In this document: positions 1-4,579 of the stretch, piece after piece
Layout of the letters: each line of letters begins with the position of its first letter
Numbering within the stretch: position 1 is the first letter of the stretch
Assembly (NCBI GenBank): GCA_017620875.1
Contig: JAGAUH010000124.1
Span: 1-5,160 of the forward strand
Direction of reading: 5' to 3'
From: Clostridia bacterium
GTDB taxonomy: Bacteria; Bacillota; Clostridia; Christensenellales; Borkfalkiaceae
Length of the DNA stretch: 5,160 nucleotides
Notes under the pieces: model-generated
What the model was told of the DNA's origin: nothing
What the model saw: only the letters and a program-made list of their open reading frames with translations
The model's database searches: none
Translations under genes and position numbers: made by a program

Positions 1-752
1 TCGGTTACCATAGCATCAAAACTCTTTTCTACGTAAGACACCGCTAGGCTATGCGGGTGATATTCTTGCACGCTAAGTCCTGCAAGTAGGCACGCGTTAT
101 ATAGCGTAGTACTAACTTGGCAAACCCCACCGCCAACACCTTCTACAAACTGCCCGTCTAAAATTACTTTGGCGTTTTTAAAGCCGTTTTCTACCGTACG
201 TTTGCCAACTATATTATTAAAAGAAAACTCTTGCCCGCTAAGAAGTATAGTCCCGTTTATCTTGCTAACCGCTAGTTTTATATTTTGCTTTCGCTCTTGA
301 GTGCTAGCGTAAAAATAGGTTGTAAAAACGCTTTTTAAATTTAAACACCTATTTATATAGGCGGAATCTATTTCGGGATAAATATCTTTATAAACGGCGT
401 TTATTTTGGTAAATCCCCTTTTTAAAGCGGTGTCTATTTGCGTGGATAAAAAACTGCCCCAAACCATTTTGCCCTTATGCTCTTTTGTAACTACGATATC
501 TTTTGGGTTATTTGCTTTTATATTTGCATTAGTTGGCAAAACCACGCTATCTTTTACTATTTTATCAATTTTATTTTGCTTATCTTTTAAATAGTATCTA
601 TTATTTTTTAAATAAATTTCCGGATAGTAAAACACGTATTCGGAAGTTTCGGTTACTATTTTTAAATGATATTCTTGCGCTAAAACAGAGTTGGTTTTAG
701 GAATAAATAGCATAATATTTAATAGCAAAATAAAGCACAATACCCTTTTCAT
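1..752 (-). CDS. VanW-family secreted envelope protein, C-terminus cut by window edge
   Basis: Translating the minus strand from the ATG at 752-750 gives 250 codons without a stop, running off the window. Residues 1-25 form a signal peptide: MKR, a hydrophobic core, then VLA followed by QE as a plausible signal peptidase site. The protein is therefore probably exported. Residues 26-130 are charged and not recognised. From about residue 150 the sequence is clearly a VanW domain, with LSGQEFSFNNIVG, then ENGFKNAKVILDG, then GGGVCQVSTTLYNA at residues 207-220, then EYHPHS. This Gly-Gly-Gly-Val-Cys-Gln-Val-Ser-Thr block is the family hallmark. VanW was named from vanB glycopeptide-resistance clusters, but the domain is widespread in Firmicutes and its biochemical role is unsettled. 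No other van genes are visible, so vancomycin resistance should not be inferred. No clear Shine-Dalgarno sequence precedes the ATG; the start rests on the signal peptide. It is divergent from the perR-like gene. Confidence 0.9.
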   Translation of the reverse strand, partial: MKRVLCFILLLNIMLFIPKTNSVLAQEYHLKIVTETSEYVFYYPEIYLKNNRYYLKDKQNKIDKIVKDSVVLPTNANIKANNPKDIVVTKEHKGKMVWGSFLSTQIDTALKRGFTKINAVYKDIYPEIDSAYINRCLNLKSVFTTYFYASTQERKQNIKLAVSKINGTILLSGQEFSFNNIVGKRTVENGFKNAKVILDGQFVEGVGGGVCQVSTTLYNACLLAGLSVQEYHPHSLAVSYVEKSFDAMVT

Positions 753-815
753 ATATATATTATGTATAAAAATGATTTCCGTTATAAATTTTTTTAATTT
801 TTTTTGAAAAAACCG

Positions 816-844
816 TTGACAAAACGAAAAAAATAATTTATACT
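816..844 (+). promoter_or_regulatory. Sigma-A-type promoter of the perR-rubrerythrin unit
   Basis: A perfect -35 TTGACA (816-821) is followed by exactly 17 bases and a -10 TATACT (839-844), five of six matches to TATAAT. An A/T-tract at 781-812 just upstream could act as an UP element. The predicted start of transcription is near 851, about 26 bases before the ATG of the regulator gene and inside the palindrome at 847-861. Confidence 0.85.
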
Positions 845-846
845 AA

Positions 847-861
847 TGATACAAAGTATCA
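847..861 (+). promoter_or_regulatory. Palindromic operator, probable autoregulatory site for the PerR-like protein
   Basis: TGATACAAAGTATCA is a perfect inverted repeat with 6-base arms and a 3-base centre. It lies three bases after the -10 and over the predicted transcription start, where a bound repressor would block RNA polymerase. It has the 15-bp size of the B. subtilis PerR box (TTATAATNATTATAA) and matches it at 9 of 14 defined positions. Four of the five differences are paired G/C changes at symmetric positions. Autoregulation is common for PerR. Assigning this site to PerR is an inference from position, symmetry and length. Confidence 0.6.
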
Positions 862-876
862 ATAAGGAGTAGGCAA

Positions 877-1263
877 ATGGTTACGAGAAACACTCAACAA
901 CAAAAACTTGTAGAGCAAGTGTTTTTAAGTTTAAACCATCCGTCCGCTCAAGAAGTTTATAAAAAAGTGCAAGAGTTATACCCCACTATTGGCAGAGCCA
1001 CGGTTTATAGAGTTTTAAATAGGCTATGCCAAAAGGGACAAGTAATGCAAATAAACCGAGAAGAAAATTGCGTTTATTTTGATAAAAACAATTTTGACCA
1101 CCCACACGCATATTGTATAAAGTGTGGCAAAATAAGGGATATTTGCTTTGATAACACTTTTAGTAAATGCTCTAGTAGTTTAAACAAAAACTTAAACGGA
1201 TTTACTCCACTTGGGGTTGACTTTAAAATTGTCGGAATTTGTTCCGATTGCCAAAACAAATAA
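877..1263 (+). CDS. perR: PerR-type Fur-family peroxide-sensing repressor
   Basis: This is a 128-residue metal-dependent DNA-binding repressor that would control peroxide-defence genes. The winged helix covers roughly residues 5-62, with the recognition segment [14 protein letters not shown] at 37-50; the C-terminal dimerisation and metal domain follows. Aligning by eye to B. subtilis PerR, all five regulatory iron ligands are present: H21, D69, H75, H77 and D88 (B. subtilis H37, D85, H91, H93, D104). The four structural zinc cysteines are C80, C83, C122 and C125. Oxidation of the iron-site histidines is how PerR senses H2O2. The start is fixed by AAGGAG at 864-869, seven bases before the ATG. 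The protein begins about 15 residues later than B. subtilis PerR, so the first helix is short or absent. It is followed 34 bases later by a rubrerythrin gene, a typical PerR target. PerR is preferred over Fur or Zur because of the ligand set and the neighbour. Confidence 0.87.
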   Translation: MVTRNTQQQKLVEQVFLSLNHPSAQEVYKKVQELYPTIGRATVYRVLNRLCQKGQVMQINREENCVYFDKNNFDHPHAYCIKCGKIRDICFDNTFSKCSSSLNKNLNGFTPLGVDFKIVGICSDCQNK

Positions 1264-1284
1264 AAAAATAAAAATTTTAATTTT

Positions 1285-1289
1285 AGGAG
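1285..1289 (+). promoter_or_regulatory. Ribosome binding site that fixes the rubrerythrin start
   Basis: AGGAG lies eight bases before the ATG at 1298. The reading frame is open further upstream to an ATG at 1211, but that start lies inside the regulator gene, has no ribosome binding site, and would add 29 residues unrelated to rubrerythrins. The start at 1298 places [11 protein letters not shown] at the N-terminus, as expected for a rubredoxin domain. Confidence 0.9.
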
Positions 1290-1297
1290 ATAAAAAT

Positions 1298-1843
1298 ATG
1301 AAAAAATTTGTATGTAGTGTTTGTGGTTACGTTCACGAAGGAGATTCCGCTCCAGAAAAATGCCCTGTTTGTAAAGTTCCAGCAGAAAAGTTTAAAGAAC
1401 AATCTGGCGATATGACTTGGGCTGCAGAGCACGTTTTAGGCGTTGCAAAAGGCGCAGACGAAAGAATTTTACAAGGTCTTAGAGAACACTTCCAAGGTGA
1501 GTGTTGCGAAGTTGGTATGTATCTTGCAATGGCAAGAGTTGCCCACAGAGAAGGCTATCCAGAAGTTGGTATGTATTACGAAAAAGCCGCTTGGGAAGAA
1601 GCAGAACACGCTGCTAAATTTGCAGAACTCCTTGGCGAAGTTGTAACCGACTCTACTAAAAAGAACTTAGAGTTAAGAGTTGATGCAGAAAACGGAGCAA
1701 CCGCAGGCAAGTTCGAAATTGCAAAACTTGCAAAAGAACTTAACCTAGATGCTATCCACGATACCGTACACGAAATGGCTAGAGACGAGGCTCGTCACGG
1801 AAAAGCATTTTTAGAATTATTAAATAGATATTTTAAAAAGTAA
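1298..1843 (+). CDS. rbr: Reverse rubrerythrin (N-terminal rubredoxin, C-terminal diiron peroxidase)
   Basis: This is a 181-residue cytoplasmic non-haem iron protein expected to reduce H2O2 to water with electrons from NAD(P)H through a rubredoxin reductase. The rubredoxin domain comes first (about residues 1-35), with an Fe(Cys)4 site from C6xxC9 and C22xxC25. The ferritin-like four-helix domain follows (about 45-178). Two ExxH motifs, E101-H104 and E164-H167, supply diiron ligands, and further glutamates probably come from E68 or E71 and from E131. Classical rubrerythrins have rubredoxin at the C-terminus, so this order marks the 'reverse' class, which is known from Clostridium as a PerR-repressed peroxide-stress protein. 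No promoter is seen in the 34-base gap after the perR-like gene, so the two probably share a transcript. The gene uses a narrow set of A/T-ending codons, which by eye suggests high expression. A terminator follows at 1880-1911. Confidence 0.93.
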   Translation: MKKFVCSVCGYVHEGDSAPEKCPVCKVPAEKFKEQSGDMTWAAEHVLGVAKGADERILQGLREHFQGECCEVGMYLAMARVAHREGYPEVGMYYEKAAWEEAEHAAKFAELLGEVVTDSTKKNLELRVDAENGATAGKFEIAKLAKELNLDAIHDTVHEMARDEARHGKAFLELLNRYFKK

Positions 1844-1846
1844 GAT

Positions 1847-1871
1847 AATACTCAATACCAATTGAGATATT
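1847..1871 (+). other. Small stem-loop just after the rubrerythrin stop codon
   Basis: CTCAAT (1851-1856) and ATTGAG (1861-1866) pair around an ACCA loop. Four more outer pairs are possible if A1867 is bulged. It sits between the stop codon and the true terminator and has no T-tract, so it is not a terminator on its own. It could protect the 3' end of the transcript; that is speculative. Confidence 0.35.
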
Positions 1872-1879
1872 TAGTGTTT

Positions 1880-1911
1880 AAAACCCCTACTACGCGAGTA
1901 GTAGGGGTTTT
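1880..1911 (+). terminator. Intrinsic terminator after rubrerythrin, probably bidirectional
   Basis: A 14-bp perfect stem (1880-1893 with 1898-1911; core CCCCTACTAC / GTAGTAGGGG) is capped by GCGA, a GNRA-type tetraloop. The stem ends in TTTT and is followed by AATTTG. A-tracts on the other side give it the same shape on the minus strand, where it lies 28 bases after the stop of the convergent gene at 1940-2404. It therefore probably ends both transcripts. Confidence 0.9.
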
Positions 1912-1939
1912 AATTTGTATTATAACTAAAATTTTTGTT

Positions 1940-2404
1940 TTATTTATCTTCCTTTATTTTTTTATCTTTTTTAAATTTTTTGGCTAGGGCTACGGCAACT
2001 AAACTTATTCCGCCCGTACCAAGCGCTAGGGCTACCGTGCCGGCAACCTTTGCCCCACCATTGTTACCCTTTAAAGATTTTATCTTTTTTTCTAGCGTGG
2101 CAATTTTTTCTAAATTTTGCTCGTATTCTTCTGCCGATAAAGACAAGTCGTTTTGGTTTTTATATTTTAAATCTTGCAAGATAGTTTCGTACTCTAAAAT
2201 AACTTCTTGCTTTTCTTGAGCCTTGGCTTCTTTATTTTGAGCCATTTTTTCTTTTAGTTTTGGCAAATATTCGGTAACCACTTCATATAAAAAAGCCGTG
2301 CCTAAATTTACTCCGATATTTATCATTGCCTTTTTAAATTCTTCGGGATCTTCTTTTAGTTTAGTTTCTAGTTCTAAAATGGTATCAAAAACGTCTTTTA
2401 ACAT
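1940..2404 (-). CDS. Hypothetical protein with coiled coil and C-terminal membrane helix
   Basis: This 154-residue protein is not a family I recognise. The N-terminal 45 residues look helical (LKDVFDTILELETKLKEDPEEFKKA), with a short less-polar patch around 29-45. Residues about 48-112 are highly charged and Lys/Glu/Gln-rich, with spacing typical of coiled coil. A GNNGG linker (113-117) leads to a small-residue hydrophobic segment at about 118-141 (AGTVALALGTGGISLVAVAL), followed by a strongly basic tail, KKFKKDKKIKEDK. That arrangement suggests a tail-anchored membrane protein with the coiled coil and tail in the cytoplasm, but topology is inferred. There is no signal peptide. The start is supported by AAGGAG (2411-2416) six bases upstream and by a good promoter. 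It is a single-gene unit between convergent and tandem neighbours, so context gives no function. The translation, promoter and ribosome binding site argue that it is a real gene. Confidence 0.8.
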   Translation of the reverse strand: MLKDVFDTILELETKLKEDPEEFKKAMINIGVNLGTAFLYEVVTEYLPKLKEKMAQNKEAKAQEKQEVILEYETILQDLKYKNQNDLSLSAEEYEQNLEKIATLEKKIKSLKGNNGGAKVAGTVALALGTGGISLVAVALAKKFKKDKKIKEDK

Positions 2405-2430
2405 AGTTTACTCCTTATATTAACAAATAT

Positions 2431-2459
2431 ATTATATCAAAACCATTTTATAATTTCAA
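2431..2459 (-). promoter_or_regulatory. Sigma-A-type promoter of the 154-residue protein gene
   Basis: On the minus strand TTGAAA (2459-2454) is followed by exactly 17 bases and a perfect TATAAT (2436-2431). The ribosome binding site and ATG follow about 20-30 bases further on. This separates the gene from the upstream transporter transcript, which ends at the terminator at 2472-2497. Confidence 0.85.
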
Positions 2460-2471
2460 GATAAAAAGCAA

Positions 2472-2497
2472 AAAAACCGACTTATAGGTCGGTTTTT
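2472..2497 (-). terminator. Intrinsic terminator of the phosphate transporter gene
   Basis: The stem AAAAACCGAC / GTCGGTTTTT (2472-2481 with 2488-2497) encloses a loop of about six bases. On the minus strand it starts 17 bases after the transporter stop codon and runs into a T-rich tract (forward A-tract 2463-2476), giving a classic rho-independent terminator in that direction. Confidence 0.9.
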
Positions 2498-2513
2498 GCA
2501 TAATTTTATATCC

Positions 2514-4274
2514 TTAGTCTATAGTTCCTACAATTTTAAACCCGCTAGAATATTCAGCGTATTTTTCTTTAAAGCGTTCTTCTAGTTTTACGGTATGAGT
2601 AAATTCGTGAGAGTTTACCCTATTTCTTAAAGTGTCTATAACTCCTATTGCAATATTGCTACAATGGTCGGAAACACGCTCTAAACTCGTTAATAAATCT
2701 ACCCAAATAAAGCCAAGTTCTATGGTGCATTTACTTTGTTGCATACGGATAACGTGCCTTGCTCTCATTTGTTCTTTTAAATTATCTATAACTTCTTCTA
2801 ACGGTTCTATATTTTCCGCCAAGGCTAAATCGTTATTGGTAAACGCTTGCAAAGTTAAATCTAATATTTTATTTAACGCCTTAGATAAAACTGCTAGTTC
2901 TTGTTTTGCACTATCGCTAAAAGATAAATCTTTTGCCTTTAATTCTTCTGCGGCTTCTAAAACGTTAATTGCGTGGTCGCCAATACGCTCGAAGTCGTTT
3001 ATGGCTTTTAGTAGTTTAGTTACTTCTAAACTGTGTTCTTCGCCGATTTGCGTACTAGATAGTTTAACTAAATATTTACCCAAAATATCTTCGTACATAT
3101 CGGTAGTGTTTTCGTCTTTTTTAATTTGTTTTGCTAGTTCTAAATCGTATTTTTCTAGCAAAGTTAAACCCTTTTTAATAGCGCCTATTGCAACTTCACC
3201 AAGTTCTACGGCAAGCACTTTGCTCCTTTCTAAAGCGATTGCAGGAACGGTAATTAGTTTTTCGTCTAAAAGCACGTTATCATCTTCTTTAACTTCGTTT
3301 TTATCCCTAATAACAAAACAAGCAAATTTTGCTAGCAACCCAGAGCAAGGAAATAATATAATAGTCGTTATTATATTAAACGCAGAGTGGCAAGTTGCAA
3401 TGCCTACTTCGTTTGGATATTCGTTTAATATGCTAGGGCTAAATCCCCACTTAACTATACAAAACGCAGTTAAACAAATAACGGTACCTATAATATTAAA
3501 CAATAAGTGTACAAAAGCCGTTCGCTTAGCGTTTTTATTTGTGCCGACGCTTGCTATCATTGCGGTAACGCAAGTACCAATGTTTTGCCCCATAATTATA
3601 GGTATTGCCATGTGGTAATTTACTAGCCCTTCACCTGCCAAACTTTGTAAAATTCCTACGCTGGCAGAACTAGATTGTACTATACCCGTTATTACTGCGC
3701 CGACACCCGTACATAAAAACGGATTTTGGAACCTAGAAAACATATTTACAAACGCAGGTTTTTCGGTCAATGCGGAAACTGCCCCACACATAACTGACAT
3801 ACCCGTCATTAAAACGGAAAAACCAAGCAAAATATTTCCCGTATCTTTGTTTTTATCACCCTTTAAAAACATACTTAGCACTATTCCGATAAGCGCAAGA
3901 ATAGGCATCCAAGCGTCCGGTTTTAAAAACTCTAAAAATCCCGTTCCACCAATTGCGTTGGTAGATAATATCCATGAAGTAATAGTAGTACCTATGTTGC
4001 TACCCATTATAACCGATATTGCTTGTGGCAAGCCCATAAGTCCAGAGTTTACAAAGCCTACTACCATAACGGTCGTTGCCGAACTACTTTGTATAACGCA
4101 AGTAACTATCATACCCGTTAAAAATCCTAAAAACTTGTTACCCGTAAGTTTACCTAGTAAAGATTTTAAAGCAGTACCTGCCCTACGCTCTAGACTTTCG
4201 CCCATAATATTCATACCAAATAAAAATACGCTAACCCCTCCTATTAGCCCTAAAATACTTAAAGCCCATTCCAT
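2514..4274 (-). CDS. Na+/phosphate cotransporter-family protein with C-terminal PhoU-like domain
   Basis: This 586-residue membrane protein belongs to the NptA/YjbB-like Na/Pi-cotransporter family. It has the two inverted-repeat transport units expected: QSSSATT at residues 62-68 with GSNIGTTITS at 91-100, and QSSSAS at 200-205 with GQNIGTCVTA at 229-238. Several hydrophobic helices span residues 1-325. A cytoplasmic helical domain follows (about 345-570), with two PhoU-type metal-binding signatures, E429xxxD433H and E532xxxD536H. The length is normal for the fused form. Members move phosphate with sodium; for bacterial PhoU-fused members both uptake and export have been proposed, so the direction here is uncertain. 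The start is fixed by AAGGAGA six bases before the ATG. Candidate PhoP sites upstream (4320-4358) favour phosphate-starvation control and hence uptake. It is transcribed alone, ending at 2472-2497. Confidence 0.93.
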   Translation of the reverse strand: MEWALSILGLIGGVSVFLFGMNIMGESLERRAGTALKSLLGKLTGNKFLGFLTGMIVTCVIQSSSATTVMVVGFVNSGLMGLPQAISVIMGSNIGTTITSWILSTNAIGGTGFLEFLKPDAWMPILALIGIVLSMFLKGDKNKDTGNILLGFSVLMTGMSVMCGAVSALTEKPAFVNMFSRFQNPFLCTGVGAVITGIVQSSSASVGILQSLAGEGLVNYHMAIPIIMGQNIGTCVTAMIASVGTNKNAKRTAFVHLLFNIIGTVICLTAFCIVKWGFSPSILNEYPNEVGIATCHSAFNIITTIILFPCSGLLAKFACFVIRDKNEVKEDDNVLLDEKLITVPAIALERSKVLAVELGEVAIGAIKKGLTLLEKYDLELAKQIKKDENTTDMYEDILGKYLVKLSSTQIGEEHSLEVTKLLKAINDFERIGDHAINVLEAAEELKAKDLSFSDSAKQELAVLSKALNKILDLTLQAFTNNDLALAENIEPLEEVIDNLKEQMRARHVIRMQQSKCTIELGFIWVDLLTSLERVSDHCSNIAIGVIDTLRNRVNSHEFTHTVKLEERFKEKYAEYSSGFKIVGTID

Positions 4275-4304
4275 AAAAAATCTCCTTTTGTATTCTCTAC
4301 TAAT

Positions 4305-4358
4305 ATAATAGCAAAAGTTTTTTAAGATTTTTTTAATATTTCGTAAAGAAATTGTAAA
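4305..4358 (-). promoter_or_regulatory. Candidate PhoP-type Pho box and -10 of the phosphate transporter gene
   Basis: Reading the minus strand, four hexamers occur with exactly five bases between them, an 11-base period: TTTACA (4358-4353), TTTACG (4347-4342), TTAAAA (4336-4331) and TTAAAA (4325-4320). The B. subtilis PhoP box consensus is repeated TT(A/T/C)A(C/T)A with about five-base spacing; one copy here is perfect and three match at five of six positions. A -10-like TATTAT follows at 4310-4305 with no credible -35. That is typical of PhoP-activated promoters, where PhoP sits at about -22 to -60, and these repeats fall in that interval. A/T-richness makes chance TTAAAA copies likely, so confidence is moderate. 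Confidence 0.55.
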
Positions 4359-4380
4359 AGTTTAGTTTTTACAATTTCTT
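4346..4380. repeat. 14-bp perfect inverted repeat overlapping the Pho box
   Basis: AAGAAATTGTAAAA (4346-4359) and TTTTACAATTTCTT (4367-4380) are perfect inverted copies around a 7-base centre. The left arm contains the distal TTTACA hexamer on the minus strand, so the right arm supplies a second TTTACA facing the opposite way. It may be a dimer-binding site or a hairpin; there is no adjacent T-tract, so it is not a terminator. Confidence 0.6.
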
Positions 4381-4397
4381 GCCTTTTCCCTAACGAT

Positions 4398-4503
4398 AAA
4401 AAAATCCCACGGATTTAGCGTAATGTTCTTAACGAAGAAATCACGCTAACCGAGTAGGACGAAGAAAAATCCATCATGGACGAGAATCTGTGATGGATTT
4501 TTT
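4398..4503. other. Nested inverted-repeat block: candidate structured RNA or small palindromic element
   Basis: This non-coding block starts AAAAAAATCC (4398-4407) and ends GGATTTTTT (4495-4503), which pair over nine bases and could close the whole unit. Inside, 4415-4424 pairs with 4440-4449 and 4426-4430 (TTCTT) with 4435-4439 (AAGAA) around a 4-base loop, giving a near-continuous 15-bp hairpin with one bulge. Position 4422/4442 is an A-C mismatch in plus-strand RNA but a U-G wobble in minus-strand RNA, which mildly favours a minus-strand RNA. A second hairpin lies at 4465-4502. GGATTT (4411-4416) can instead pair with AAATCC (4402-4407), making a short terminator-like hairpin with a T7 tract on the minus strand. 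Several structures are therefore mutually exclusive. I do not recognise a known riboswitch class, and no clear promoter for the block was found. Confidence 0.5.
4465..4503 (+). terminator. Terminator-like hairpin before the HEPN-like gene
   Basis: AAAAATCCATCA (4465-4476) pairs perfectly with TGATGGATTTTT (4491-4502) around a 14-base loop. On the plus strand it ends in a T6 run followed by CTATATG, so it can act as a rho-independent terminator. It would insulate the gene at 4580 from upstream plus-strand transcription. The minus strand also carries a T-run (GGATTTTTCTTC), so it may work in both directions. Confidence 0.65.
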
Positions 4504-4521
4504 CTATATGCCGCAAACCGA

Positions 4522-4550
4522 TTGAATAAAGATAAAAATTATGATATAAT
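4522..4550 (+). promoter_or_regulatory. Strong extended -10 promoter of the HEPN-like gene
   Basis: TTGAAT (4522-4527), a 17-base spacer and a perfect TATAAT (4545-4550) preceded by TGA (an extended -10, TGN) form a near-consensus sigma-A promoter. Transcription should start near 4557, about 23 bases before the ATG. No obvious operator palindrome overlaps it. Confidence 0.85.
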
Positions 4551-4565
4551 TAAGGAGAACTTTTG

Positions 4566-4572
4566 AAAGGAG
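4566..4572 (+). promoter_or_regulatory. Strong ribosome binding site of the HEPN-like gene
   Basis: AAAGGAG lies seven bases before the ATG at 4580, an ideal match to the 16S anti-Shine-Dalgarno sequence. A second TAAGGAG at 4551-4557 falls at the predicted transcription start, too far upstream to serve this ATG. The site supports the start and shows that a gene not closed within the window is real. Confidence 0.85.
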
Positions 4573-4579
4573 ATCACCT

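Noticed and set aside
1..752. A vancomycin-resistance cluster
   Set aside because: Only a VanW domain is present. No ligase, dehydrogenase, dipeptidase or two-component genes are visible, and VanW proteins are common in susceptible Firmicutes.
1211..1297. An earlier in-frame start for the rubrerythrin gene
   Set aside because: It lies within the perR-like gene and has no ribosome binding site. The start at 1298 has AGGAG at the right spacing and gives a normal rubredoxin N-terminus.
1264..1297. A separate PerR box or promoter in front of rubrerythrin
   Set aside because: The 34-base gap is A/T-rich but holds no convincing TTATAAT-type palindrome or -35/-10 pair, so co-transcription from 816-844 is simpler.
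2632..3618. A 328-codon open frame on the plus strand
   Set aside because: It is antisense to the Na/Pi-cotransporter gene, lacks a ribosome binding site, and is Ser-rich as expected for the complement of this A/T-rich coding frame. The opposite strand has clear family motifs.
3847..4308. A 153-codon plus-strand open frame
   Set aside because: It is also antisense to the transporter's membrane region, with no ribosome binding site and no recognisable protein.
4425..4490. A guanidine-II (mini-ykkC) riboswitch, because ACGA occurs near hairpin loops
   Set aside because: That class needs two hairpins each capped by ACGR. Here the loop of the good hairpin is AACG and the other ACGA copies are not hairpin tetraloops. 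No guanidine exporter gene follows.
4390..4560. A T-box leader or tRNA gene
   Set aside because: There is no T-box antiterminator sequence, no cloverleaf, and no TTC-type T-loop. The downstream gene has its own promoter after the hairpins.
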